Source: Paracentrotus lividus
Lineage: Eukaryota; Echinodermata; Echinoidea; Camarodonta; Echinidae
DNA length: 64,000 nt
NCBI GenBank assembly: GCA_940671915.1
Contig: CALNVZ010002100.1
Coordinates: 22,546,795-22,610,794 of the forward strand
Reading direction: 5' to 3'
A program made the position numbers and the translations under genes. Positions 1-12,800 of the stretch are shown here, piece after piece (the first letter of the stretch is position 1; every line of letters begins with the position of its first letter). The notes beneath the pieces are model-generated. The model ran no database searches, was not told the DNA's origin, and was given only the letters and a program-made list of their open reading frames with translations.

Positions 1-540
1 TTGTTGGTTCGACGACCAAGATGGCTGTGTTTAGTTATTTAGTTATTATTAGTTTTTAGGTTTAATATTTTATATATTTCTGTTTGTTATAATGGAGAGT
101 AACGATCTGGTTTATGTTGCTTAAAAGTGCCAATGTCATGTACATGTATTATAGTCTGTTCTTCTGACAGGTTGCCAGGGCACCCTATCTAATTTTCTTC
201 AGAAATTTGGTTGAAATTGATAAACTGGTATAATCATAATAGATGTCAGAGTTGACTGTGTATTTGCTTTCTGTCAGGATTGTATTTGGTGAAGCTCTCA
301 TAGCCTTGTCGTGCCCTCTATCTTTTATCAACGAGATTGTGGAGAGCTCGCTGATGAGGTTATCAAACATTTCTCAATTCACTCACAAAGCGTCTATGGC
401 AACAGAGGTCTGTTTTGTCATGGGTCTCTAATAAGAATGGGGAAAATAATTCTGCATACATGTAGAAGATTAGTTCAGTCTTTGTTTACTTACAAGTACT
501 TGTCTTGTACACTACTGAGGGTCTACTAATCAATCAGTTG
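1..540. other. Upstream sequence, no recognised feature
   Basis: No conserved reading frame or repeat seen. The short open frames here have no coding character. Confidence 0.5.
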
Positions 541-2674
541 ATCATATGGGCAATTCCACAGAAATCCGGACAAGGGTGCCAGAAATTCAAAGTGATATTT
601 GGTTAAAATAATATTGATTTTCAAAAAATACATGAGTTGAAGTTTTAAGAATCAATAAAATTTTTACCGATGGCGGCCATTTTCACCTTCTAAACAAATG
701 CCGAAGTATTCCAATAGATTTTTGGTATAGAAAAGGTATATTTACAAAAAAATCATTTTCATTTTCCCAACTAAAACTTTTCTGTTCCAGATAATCTTTC
801 ACATGGATAAAGTTGTTTGAAAGACACTTTATCAAACTGTATTTCAAAAAATTTGGTTCAATTGTGACTTTGGTAAAAAACTTGAGATTTAAATTACCCT
901 CATTTGGGATGTAACGTCAGTTACCGAAAACATGAACTTGTTTATTTTTTTCCACAACGAAGAAAGTATCAACTATGCCAAATAAGATTTCTAATGTATG
1001 ACTCCATCTCATATAATCAATACCAAAGCTATGGATATTCAACATACAATCAAGTAAAAATTGACAGCTGATTTGTGTAACGTCAGTTACCATGACCTAG
1101 TGTAACGTCAGTTACCATGATGCAATTATCGTTTCATAGAAAACAATTACAATTTGGACTCCTCTATGTATCTGAAGTAATTACCATTGATTAAACTAAT
1201 CATCTAGCGATAAAAAGACTGTATGTGTTAATGGTAACTTCTTCTTTGAATGATTTAAGAGTTGGGAAAAGCCATGTAGTGTACATGTTCATGTAGGCCT
1301 AAGCCCCTCCAAATCTACTTTAGATTTTCAGTAATTATCTATTGATGTGATCAGGATTCATTGCTACATGTATATATCCTGTATTTGGAATATGAGCCAA
1401 CAAGTTTAAATGTTATGATAAAAGTTAATACAATTTTTGGTTGTATTAAAAAACTTCTCGCTGTATTTTTATAATACATAAATGAAGAAAAAAAAAAGAA
1501 AAAAAGTATGATCAAAGCTCCTACATGTATGTCTGTGCATCTGCTGAGATGTACGCGATTGTTGATAGAACAAAGCACAGAACAAACACTTTACTTTGAC
1601 AGGCTTTCATTTTGATGCCAAAGACTAAAAGCAATTTTCATCAAATTTCAATACCCAGCTTTGAAATTCAGCATTGCATTACTACTGATCATAACTTTGT
1701 ACAAAATGAGTTAAATGGAAATTACTGTTCATACATTAAGTTTGAATTGAGGAAGAAACTGTTTAAAAATGATTTTCAAAAGGTTGATAACAATTCACCT
1801 AAGAATTGTTGTGAGCTGTGAGGATTTAGAATCAACAAATGATAATAAGTGAACCCAATTCTGCCAAGATTCACATGCACCACACAAAAATAAATGTATG
1901 GGACATCCTACGTGTATTTATCATTCAAAAAAACTATTTTAGAGTTTCTGATATCTTAATACTAACATATTCCAATATTTATGTGATGGAATAGTACAAA
2001 GATATAAAATTTTCAAAATATTCTGTACAAACCCTATAGGAAATGTATGTGTAGAACTGTCATGTTCACTGTAAAGTTTTAGCAGAATAATAGGAAAATG
2101 ATTACATTACTTCTTATTTGGCCAATCTGTTGCCTAGAACATAGGTATGATATCATATCAAACACATAATTCTCAAAAGCCAGGGAAAAAAAATATTTGG
2201 ATCCGATTCAAAATTGGGATTTTACACATGTAAAGTCTATGAAAGATGTAAGGGTAACGTCAGTTACGTAACGTCAGTTACCAACATGTCTTTACAAAAG
2301 TTTCCGCAGCATAAACAAAAATTATGAAAATCTCTTCTTATTTTGCAAATCTCTTCATAAAGACCTAGGTATGATGTCATATAAGACTTATCATTATAAC
2401 ACGTCGTGGACATGAGATATTGAGATTTGATCAAACACCCTGATTTTGCATGTCCGTTTTCTGTAACGTCAGTTACCGCCACGTTTACGCTTGGCGTTTC
2501 AATGGAAATGATGTTTGGGTGGAATTTTTTTATACAATGCCTTGCTCTACACTTACTTCTTTAGGTATGTTAATTTGAAGACCCATGTATTCTAATTTAT
2601 GTAACTACAACACGAAGAATGTAGAAAATTCTGGTTGTGTGTAACGTCAGTTACCGTGGAATTGCCCATATGAT
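541..2674. mobile_element. 2.1-kb element with 19-bp terminal inverted repeats, non-autonomous
   Basis: Ends are exact inverted repeats: ATCATATGGGCAATTCCAC at 541-559 and its complement at 2656-2674. The core repeat may be GGGCAATTCCAC with an ATAT target duplication inside the palindromic edge. The interior has no transposase frame but seven copies of GTAACGTCAGTTAC(C). Superfamily not identified. Confidence 0.65.
911..2655 (+). repeat. Seven copies of GTAACGTCAGTTAC(C)
   Basis: Copies start at 911, 1077, 1102, 2254, 2268, 2463 and 2641, all on the + strand; the 2254 copy lacks the final C and abuts 2268. The last copy touches the right terminal repeat. The motif is partly palindromic (GTAAC/GTTAC) around a TGACGT core read on the minus strand. 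It could bind a transposase or be a CRE-like site; unproven. Confidence 0.7.
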
Positions 2675-2730
2675 ATGTCTGCTGCTATCATCTTGCAGTA
2701 TACAATGTAGGAGATATAACAGTAACCAAG

Positions 2731-3750
2731 TTAAAGGGGAAGTCCATCTTGGAAGTTGATTGGTTTTAAGAGGAAAATGAAAGAAAAATATCAGTCAAGG
2801 TTTGTAGAAATCAACTTTGATAGGGCAATAAAACTAATTAAAAACTAAGTTTTTATTTTGTGATGTTACTTGTGAGTTGCTCTCCTGTATGTTTTGTAAT
2901 TAATGTAATTTTAATAAATCAACATTTTATTAACTATATAGGCCCTACTGCAAGAATAGATAGATCCATCATCAAGAAGACAAATTAATGGAATTAATAG
3001 TTTAAAGGAGATCAAGAGCAAACCCAAATTGATGTCACAACATCAAAATTCTAGTTGTTTTCCTTTGATAAATTTTCATCAAACTTTCACTTAATCATGT
3101 ATGTTTCCCACATTTCTGCTAACTAGATTAAAACCAATTTAAAGGAGAATGAAACCCTAGGATTCAGTTGAATTGTATGAAACAAAAAAAATCAAAGAAA
3201 CAGATTAAAGAAAGTTTGAGAACAATTGAATAAATAATAAGAAAGTTATGTGCATTTGAATGTTGTGATCTCTAATGCTATGGAGATCCTCACACTGGCA
3301 ACAGGCCCAATATGTGTGATGTCACACATGAACAACTCTCGCATATGACATACAAAAAAATATCAAAAATTCTTCTTTTTCCTCATTCTAATGGTAGTAC
3401 AGACTCTTCACACATGATTATATTTTATGAACTTGTCTTACATGTCCTCCCATGAAAAGAATCTCAGATCTTTTAACGGAATTAATAAAAAAAGATAATT
3501 TGAGTGAAATATGTACAAAAGTAATGGGGAAGTTGTTCATGTATGACATCACACATCTTGGGCCCGTTGCCAATGTGAGGATCCCCATAGCAGTAGTGAT
3601 CACAACATTCAAATGCTCATAACTTTCTTTATTTTTTATATTATTCATTCATTTTTTCTCACATTTTCATTGATCAGCTTCTTTGAATTTCCTGTTTTTG
3701 TACAATTTAACGAATTCCTAGGGTTTTTAATTTCAGGATGGACTTCAAAT
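2731..3750. mobile_element. Foldback MITE (family 1) with a nested foldback
   Basis: Left edge TTAAAGGGGAAGTCCATC has its complement at about 3739-3749. The same family occurs at 23713-24209 and 54826-55331. A second foldback (about 3140-3735) is inserted near the right end: its arms carry CAAATG(C/T) and CCTAGGGTTT in opposite orientation, with TGTGATGTCACAC at 3317 and ATGACATCACACA at 3543. Confidence 0.6.
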
Positions 3751-4038
3751 AACAATACCATTGGTTTCACTGAGCAGAATAGTGACTCACTGTTCTAAAT
3801 TCAAAAGCATGATAGTTTACAATCAGTTGTCATGCCAACCACATGAGTACCAATGGTTTAACCGCATGCACCAGAAAGCTTTGTGGTGCTAGGCAACAAA
3901 CCCAATCACTAAGGCATGCCTGTGCAAACACAATGGATGCCATTATTGATATTGCCTTGCAGCTTACAGTGTAATATGCTTGGAAGGTCGGCCGTGCGTG
4001 GAGAGCCTTTGGAATATCGATAAAATTGCAAGCACACT

Positions 4039-4830
4039 AGGTGGATTCACACCTGCCCGATCTGGAAAAGTTCCCGTAATCTCTGATCGGGTATTTTTAC
4101 CCCGATCACAAACTACGCGTAATTTTGCAAGTGTGAAACCAAATTACGCGTAATATTCCCGAAGATAAATTCCCGTAAATTAGTAGGTACTTCGTCAAAA
4201 CTACGCGTAGTTTCGCCAAGGTCGTGGGAACTTTTGTAGTGTGAACATAAATTACGGGAACTTTCTATTCCCCCTTTCTTTTTCTTATGTATTTCTTTGT
4301 TTTTCCTTCTTTCTTCTCATACCTTATGTATTTCTTTGTTTTTCCTTTTCCCCGCTTTAATTTCTTATGTATTTCCTTGTTTTTCCTTCTTTTTGCTCTT
4401 TCCTTATGTATTTATTTGTTTTTCTTTTTTCTTCTGTTTCCTTATGTATTTCTTTGTTTTTCCTTCTTTCTTCTCTTTCCTTATGTATTTCTTTGTTTTC
4501 CTTTTTTCATCCTTTCCTTTTCATCTCTTCCTTATGGTGTTTTCTTTGTTTTTCCTTCTTTCCCCGCTTTTCTTATGTATTTCTTTGTTTTTCCTTCTTT
4601 CTTTTCGTTCCTTATGTATTTCTTTGTTTTTTTTCTTCTTTCCCCGCTTTTCTTATGTATTTCTTTGTTTTTTTCTATTTCTTCCCTTATTTATAACTTC
4701 GGGTATTTTCCTGAAAAAGACGGTTCGGGCAGGTGTGAACATACAAAACAAATTACGCGTAATTTGGTGGTTGGAAAAGTTCCCGTAATTTACGGGTATT
4801 TTTGCCGATCGGGCAGGTGTGAATCCACCT
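4039..4830. mobile_element. TIR element filled by a pyrimidine-rich minisatellite
   Basis: 24-bp inverted ends: AGGTGGATTCACACCTGCCC at 4039 and its complement ending 4830, flanked by ACT direct repeats (4036-4038, 4831-4833). CGCGTAATTT-type words recur inside. Most of the interior is a T-rich repeat (4285-4690). Confidence 0.65.
4285..4690 (+). repeat. T-rich minisatellite, unit around CTTATGTATTTCTTTG
   Basis: About a dozen imperfect units of roughly 25-50 nt (TATGTATTTCTTTGTTTTTC plus spacer). The Phe/Ser-rich open frames across it are a by-product of the repeat. Confidence 0.85.
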
Positions 4831-4833
4831 ACT

Positions 4834-5334
4834 GAGAATGCAATTTGCAATTTGCGATATTAATTTACACCGTGATGGCTCATCAATTTCTCGGGAAGGA
4901 TTGGTTGATTTTATGAAATAGGTAGATTTTTTTTCTGCCAAAGAGTTGGAAAATGGTTAATATCTCAAAATTCATTTTAATGATTATAAAGCTATTAACT
5001 CTCTGTCCTGCTCAATGTTTTACTCAGAAATATGCGTAGTCATGTCAAAAACAAGGGTTTCTGTTTTGATTAAAAGATAATCATAATCAGTATAACTGTG
5101 TCCCTTTCTATTGTAAAATTCTCTCCCCCTGTTGCGAGGTACATTGGTTTTTACCGAAATGTTTTGGGTGTTTCTGTTTACGATGCATTTCACGCAATTA
5201 TTTCGTATATTTTAGTGCTATACGATTTATTTTTACACACAGTGCCCCAAGGGAATAATAGTGGATGCTGTTCTAATTTTTTAGTTAAAAAAGCAGATTT
5301 TGAACATTCATTCATGATTTTGTGATTTTTCATA
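4834..5334 (+). promoter_or_regulatory. Probable DNAH5 5' flank, no motif recognised
   Basis: Sequence before the first coding exon. It should hold the 5' UTR and core promoter if exon 1 is right. I see no clear TATA box, initiator or RFX X-box, and the transcription start cannot be placed. Confidence 0.3.
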
Positions 5335-5388
5335 ATGGATAGCCGCTTAGGGGAGGAAGCATTTAAGCACTTTGTAGGAAAAACACAG
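5335..5388 (+). CDS. DNAH5: DNAH5 exon 1 (start codon, residues 1-18)
   Basis: ATG at 5335 opens 18 codons ([18 protein letters not shown]) ending exactly at a GTAAAT donor in phase 0, which fits exon 2. The KH-x-V followed by TQ/QKLK resembles the start of vertebrate DNAH5. An in-frame TGA lies 13 bases upstream (5322-5324) with no ATG between it and 5335, which supports this start. Being so short, it is the least certain exon. Confidence 0.65.
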
Positions 5389-8193
5389 GTAAATTTTTAG
5401 CTCTTCGATTTTACTTTGCTTGAATTCGAAATTTTAATTTAGTCAGTCAAATGTGTTTTATACGAATGAATACCATGGAGAGTATACTGGAATTTAATGC
5501 AGTCTGTGTCATCAATTTATAAAATTCAGAAGGAGTGTTGTGCATTAAATTCATCATTAAATCAATTTGATATCAGGGGTTTCTTCTGTATCCAAAGAGG
5601 TCATACATGATTTTGATGTGCGTTGATGGTGGAAGATTATACATGTAGATACATGTAGTGTTTAATTGACTCTTTCAAGTAATTAATCGATTTTAATTGA
5701 AGGTTAACCAAATTGAATATTGATTTTTCTTTTTATTTGGTGTCAAATTTAATCAATTACATGTAGGCAGAATACATACCTGTACATGTACATATATATT
5801 GGCTTGATGATCTATTGAACATTTCAGGTCATGTGCATATTATTTTATCTTAGAATAAATCTCTCTGCTACTTTTCAACAAACTACATGTATTACTCTGC
5901 AAATCCTTGAACTAGTGAACAATTTTTCCAGGAGGGCTCTTTAAATAGTTTACCAATGGTATGAATATTGCATTTTAAGATGATTTTTTTTAATAGTTTA
6001 AAAGTATTTCCTACATGTGTATTTTTACCTTTTTGTTAATTACGTTTTTTTAATGTTTTTATATGTTTTCCAATGCTTTAAACCTTTCATGATTCAGTTA
6101 TTAAATACTGGCTGCAATGACATGATGGTCATGTGTCATATATTGGGGTATAGTAAAAGGGTGGAGGCGTTACATTTTTGAGGAAAATTTTTCACATTTT
6201 TTCGCATAGCATGATAACAAAGTACATTTTCATGAGCTGTACAATGTCTCAAATTGTAGATAATTTATCAGGCTACATGTCTGTAAGGTTTCAGCTAAGT
6301 CTTGCTCATAGTTTTAATAGGAAGATAATTTGAGTAGGGTAAGGTAGGGAGGGGAGGATCCTACGGTGGAGGATCCTACGGTGGAGGCATGTGTTAAAGC
6401 ATAGGGAATTCCCATTTTTGTTACTTTCTTTCTCTTTGTTGAGTTATCCAATCGGTCTTATAGGTTGAGTGATATATCAATCTCTTTGGAATTTATCTGG
6501 TTTTGAATAGATGTGAAGTAGATTTTTCAAAAATCATTTATCAATTAATTAATCAATTGAAACAAACTTCATGCACGTATGGCTCATAGACAATGCATTG
6601 CAGGCATAAAAAATTGCAACATAGTATGCTATTTTATAGCAATAATCATGTTTTTTCACCCATTTCCTTGGCATGTACGTAGATACACAAATGAGTAGAA
6701 ACATACTTTTTTGTAATAAACTTTGTCGAAGTTGTAATTCAAATGTAAAAGACAGGATTTCTGCCAGTTTTAAACAATTTTTCTTCTTTTTTATACACTC
6801 TGTAGCGCGGTTTGAAAGAATAATTTTGTATTACAAGTTTATATTTTTTCGAAGCATATGGTCTTATTACCACAGTCTAAGTTGATTTATTTCAATTAAT
6901 GCAAACGGTAAGAAATTACTTGCCATTGAAATTGTGAAACTTTTTAAACCTTTTTTTCTTGTAACACCTTGTATAGCTTTAATGACACACCCTGTACAGG
7001 AAAAAGAATATGTTAATCATTTTCCTTACCATCTCAGCTTTCAATATATGTATACTTTTATACATGTTTGACTTACCATTAAGAAACTAGAGATGTTTGT
7101 TTGTGACAATGTACATTTCTACAAATGTTTGGACATGTAACGCATTTTGCACCCAATTCATGACACACGGCCTGATAATAAAACCTTTATTTTCAATTTC
7201 TTCACCATTGCAGCAAAAGTTAAAGGAGGAACGGGAAGCCAAGCGGGCCCAGCTGGATCCTCGTCATGAATTCATCATGGAGGCGGTGGGGGACTCACTT
7301 CATCTAGAGAGGAGTGATGTCGAAGATGCGATCCTAGAAGGCAATAATGTAAGTTACTATTATGGTAACTAGTGGTTGGATAATGTAATAGTTAGGATTA
7401 GGGCCCAGCTGGAACATCGTCATGAATTTATCATGGAGGTGGGGTGACTCGCTCCATCTTGAGAGGAGTGATGTAGAAGATGCGATCCTAGAGGGCAATA
7501 ATGTAAGTTGCTATGGTGACAAGTGCAGCAGTTGGTTGGATGATGCACATGGTATTTGGGCTCAGGGAAATAGGCGACTTCATGAGATATTTTCAATTTT
7601 ATATGTACACATCTATATAATAAAAGCCGAAGCCGAAGGCAATCAAACGGAGAGCTGCCACTGCCCGAAAACGGGTAGTACCCGTTCTCGGCGTGTTTGT
7701 GGGCGGGTGATGCGCAGCGAGACCCTACACGGCTTCCATCGTAGCTGTACTGCATGAACGCGTGAAAGTACGCTTTCCCCTTTATGTTTCTTTGTATCGA
7801 GGTTCGGTGCGAATGTTTGTCGCCGTCGTTGTTTTTTAGTTTTCAACACTTTTGCTCAACAAATCACTTAACAAAAAAGCAGTGCAACGTCACATTCAGA
7901 AAGTCATGAAATACGAGCGTTTGGATGCAATCTTGCCATTTGCGATGAGTAGAGTGAGGACCGGAATTTCTGCCGATCGATCGATCGCTGTAATCTATGG
8001 TGTCTTTAAGAAAGCAAAAACAAAGTTAATCACAGCAAAAAAAAAAAAAAAAAAAAAAAGAAGCAATAAAAATTATACATGTTATAGAGAAGAGAGAGAG
8101 AGATACTTTTTTTTAATACTATATTAAAGTAAAAAAAAAGTAAGGGAGGATGGACAGCCGGGAAATTGATGAGAGAACCAAACCACTAAAATT

Positions 8194-8234
<41 letters not shown>

Positions 8235-9339
8235 GTTAGTAAATATTTAATAGTAAAGTATTTAATACCTGAGATGATACATCCTGAAAAGGAATTTCTT
8301 CAGTTATACCATATAAGGTAGAGTAAAAAAAATAGTGGCAAAATCCGAGAGGAAAAGGAAAGACGAAAGTAAAACTATTGAGTATTAAAAGAGGATGGAA
8401 CTGAGAAAAGGATAAAAGTAAGTGGTGACTGTATTTGAATAATTCGTTGATTAGCAGAGCCTGAAATGTATGTTTTTTTTTTTTGTTTTTTTTGTTTTTT
8501 TTTGTGTGTGATGATTGATATTAATTCCGAATGCAAAGTTAGCAAAATCTAGAAAGGAAAAGAATCTAATCGGCATATATAAAATATGTATAAGAAAGCA
8601 ACTTGAATCGGAGGGGAAGAATAAGAGAGAGAGACAAGAAGAGAGAGAAGAGAGAGAGATGGGGAAAAGGAATAAACAATCTATGGCGGAACGGTTTTCA
8701 AGGTATCAAAACATTTTTACATGTAATATAACAACACGATATTCCTCTTTTTATTAATATTTTAATTATTTTAAACAACAGTAAAAAAAAACAACAAAAA
8801 AAATGGGTGCGGCTGAAATTTTTTTTAGTTTGTTTGTTTGTTTTTTATTTTTTTAATGAAATTTTAAAAAGGGCGTCATAAAAAAATATACACCCCAAAA
8901 AAGAGAGAGTGAAGGAAAAAGGTGCGTCATATAAAATAATAATTTAAAAAATCCATGTTATGGAGGAGGTGGTGAGGATGCTCAAAAAGATATATAAACT
9001 AAGACAGTATAGGTAGCCGGAAAATTAAAAGAGAAAACCATATTATCAAAATTAAGATATTTCAAAATAGACATAATTTTCATTATGATCGAAAATCAAG
9101 TAATATTTCAAAATGAATATAATATTTGTTATTACGAGGAAAACTCAAATAATAAGTGGGAAATTGTTCGACCAATGGCCCCAAAAGAAAATAAGCCTCT
9201 CAGATTTGTTTTACCAGCGAACAGTTCAGTTAGGGCTCCAAGTAGTCCATCGACCCATTCAGATGTCATGAAATAATATAGTCATGACAATTGTTATTAA
9301 AATGACAAGATATGTTTATAGAGGAGGTGGAGAGGAGGG

Positions 9340-9378
<39 letters not shown>

Positions 9379-9854
9379 AAGTAAAATAGTAAGGGAGTAT
9401 AGGACAGCCGGGAAATAGAAAGACTAAATTTCAAATTGAATATAATATCATACGGGAAAAGCAAATAAACTAATGCTGCAGTCACACAGACACGTACCTA
9501 TAGATACGCTTTGTGTTGTTTCAATCTTATTTCTTCTTTATTCTATCACTTCTTATGTAGTTCTTTGTTTTACTGGATGAACGAAATTATCAATATTTCC
9601 ACTGCTGACTATGACGGGTAGGCATCCGTGGGGATCGGCAAAAAAGAACATAATTTTTGGACGCAACCGGACGTAACTCAACGTAAGTGTCTGTGTGATT
9701 ATAGCACAAGGGGAAAATTGTTCTTCCAATGGACCAGAACAAGCAAGCAAAAATGTAACTTGAAGCAATTTAGCTCACATGTCACTTACACATTTTATTC
9801 ATGCAGATATCATGCACATTGTAAAATATACTCACCTCTCAGTCTAACTGGATT

Positions 9855-9889
<35 letters not shown>

Positions 9890-12800
9890 GGGGGGGGGTG
9901 TTTATGATATTTGGGTTGATAGGCACGTTTCAAGGATAATGTTTTTGAATAAATCATTCATAGTCAATTTATACGTTTCTGAAAGATGAATGTCTTCAAT
10001 TAAACTGGAATATAAGATAATGAAAATATATAGGGAAAGGAAAGGAAAAAAAAAACAAAAGTAAAACGATGAGCAACATGCGCATATTTTGGGTGGGGGG
10101 GGGGCTTAAGGGGGATCAAAATTTACCTTAGAGGGGAGCTAAACTGACCTGAAGGGGAAGCCACAGTGATCGAAAAGCACAATATAAATATAGAAATAAA
10201 AATAGAAATAAATTTTTAAAAAAATAAAAGTGGGAGGAAAGAATAAAACCCAATGGACGACTTAACTCAACCCCCTATGATTGGTATGCGACCTTCTTGG
10301 AGGCCGATATTATTCTTTTTAAAACAAATAAGGGGAAAGCATAGCGGAAAGAGTAGAGAGAGAAAGGGAAAGGTAATGAAATCTATGGTGGAACTGCTGG
10401 CATGGTATCGAACATTTTTATATGTAATTATAATAAACATAACATTCTTTCTTTATTTTAATATACATTTTCAAAAAGAAAGAAAAAAAAATGGGGCGTG
10501 GTGTCGGGTGAAAATCGTTTTTTTTTTTTTTTTAAATGTTGGTATTGAATTTGTATAGGTAGGCAATCGCAAATAAAATAGAATTATGTGCCTAACCCCC
10601 TGTGCTGCTACGGGCACTGCTGCTAGTTTAATGAAAATTGTCTAAGGATTGTTATGCAAAACAATATGATATATGCTTGTATTTTGTATTGTAAACATTT
10701 TTTTTTAGTTTGAAAGCAAAAAATGTTACAAGTAGGATTTGTCAATTTGAAATGATGAGAATTTTGATCATTTATTTTTCAAAAATGCGAAGTAGTTGTC
10801 TTCTAAGGAAAATGAAAGAAGTTTATAAATTTGAAACAAGTTTTAGCAATTTTTTTTCAAAGCAAAACATGATACATGTAGGCCTTTCAGATAAATACCT
10901 TTATTTTGTGTATTGCTAGCCTGTTGCAAGCATGTTTTTACATTAATATCCCCCGCTCTCTCCCTCTCTCCCCCCCCTCTCTCTCTCTCTCTCTCTCATT
11001 CTCTTTCTCTCTCTTTCCCTCACTGTATCTATTAAACAGATTGAGAAGATGAACAAATTCTTTGACTCTGAGACTGGTGTCAGTACACATCTCATGTTCT
11101 TCTATCAAGAGCCTGATACAGGGGAAAGTGAGTATAATCACAGGGAAAAATGATAACCATGCATGTTCTAGAATTAAATCACTTATCTATTGCTGAAGGA
11201 GATATAACTTGACTGTAAAGAAATGAATTCCGCGTCGGTTTTATGTTACTAAACTAAAAAGAAATAAAATTTGAATGAAAAACCGTACAGACAAAATATT
11301 TTCCGATATTTCGGGCATAGACCTTTGACAAGGGATGACAGATTTATTAAGCGTCAACTTCATAATAACAAAATGCAAAAACGCGCCAATATCCAATATC
11401 CAATATCCTGTTTTGTTGCTTTTGTGATTATGAAGTTGATGCTTAATAAATCTGTCATTCCTTGACAAAGCGCTATGCCCAAAATATCGGAAAGTATTTT
11501 GTCTCTACTGTTTTTCATTCAAATTGTATTTCTTTTTAACTTGATTATATATGCTTTAGCCATAATGAGGAGACTATTTCTTTTTTAATTTAATTATTTC
11601 ATTAAAATATTTTATATACTTTAGATTGAATCTGAGAAACAGCTTTGCAAATGGAAAGAAGAAAGCCATCTGCATGGCAAAATCAATGAATTTGTTATTG
11701 GAAACTGCACATGCTTGTAGGCAAAAAGTATATATATTAAATGCAATTTTCAAAAGTCTGCTTATGCACAGTCCTTCATCCAAGAATCAATTAGACAGTA
11801 GAAACATAATAAAGAAACTTTTATGTTGCTTGGGAACAAACTTGTTCATGAAGGCGAAACATAAAAGTACATACAAAATTAACTACAACTTCTGTAGTGA
11901 ATTTAATGTAATTGCATGAGTATTCAATCAGCATCATTGATTTCTGGTTTAAGGAGATGTAGTCAATCATGCAGATGTTTTTTAGACTTTAATTATTCAT
12001 CGAAGCTATCAAATTACGCCATGAAGCAATTTGTATAGAATGAGACGATGAATTATAGCGAAGCACCTGCAATACAAAACATACTTCTTTAAACTGAATA
12101 AGAAATGTTTTTAGGAATAAAAGCACATAACATAATCTGCATGAAATTCCTTTTGTGAACTGTGCAGTCCTTGACATTTCAGTTTGAATTTAGAAGTAGG
12201 CGGTATAATCTAGAAACTTTTTCGCCTCATGATGGACCAAATGTTTGATATGAAATTGAAAATCAATTCTGTATAGAAATGTTATTGCCAAATATTTTTA
12301 GCAACATAATTCATTGCTTATAAGATTTGGCAGGTGCAGTCAATCGTGAAGGCATTTTAAAGACGTTAGGCGATCGTATCAACCTTAATAATTCATCAAA
12401 GTGATCAAATTACGCCATGCATTTTGTAAAGACACAAGACGATGAATCAAAGTAAGACACCTGCATAAGAGAACATATTGCCTTAAATTCATTAACGTCA
12501 GCAAGAACGTCTTTTCGCTGTGAAGACTATTGCCTTCTACGCTCGTCTTTGACTATTGATTTTCACCACATTTTCTTGTGTTTGATTTGCAGATGTCAAG
12601 CATGCATGGATGCAGGACAGTGCAGGTAAAGAGCCGTTCACATATGAGGATTTTTACATCCTAAGCCTTAAAAATGCCTCCCATTGGTTAGGAAGCAGGC
12701 ATGATTTTTCTCCGCGGATCCGCAGATTTCCGCCAATTTCGAAATTCTAAAAAAAAGAAAAAAAAAAAATCTAAAAAAAAAAAATATATATATATATTTT

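Noticed and set aside
171-184. GTTGCCAGGGCACC as an RFX X-box for a ciliary gene
   Set aside because: One mismatch to the consensus half-site and more than 5 kb from the coding start; chance is likely.
4287-4835. 182-codon Phe-rich open frame
   Set aside because: It follows a T-rich minisatellite inside a TIR element; composition is repeat-driven.
1-5334. A second gene upstream of DNAH5
   Set aside because: All frames are short, AT-rich and overlap repeats; no conserved protein recognised.
7097-7213. Upstream Met at 7097 as translation start reading into exon 2
   Set aside because: The extension is AT-rich and unlike any dynein; a good acceptor (TTGCAG) at exon 2 and a matching exon 1 at 5335 explain the start better.
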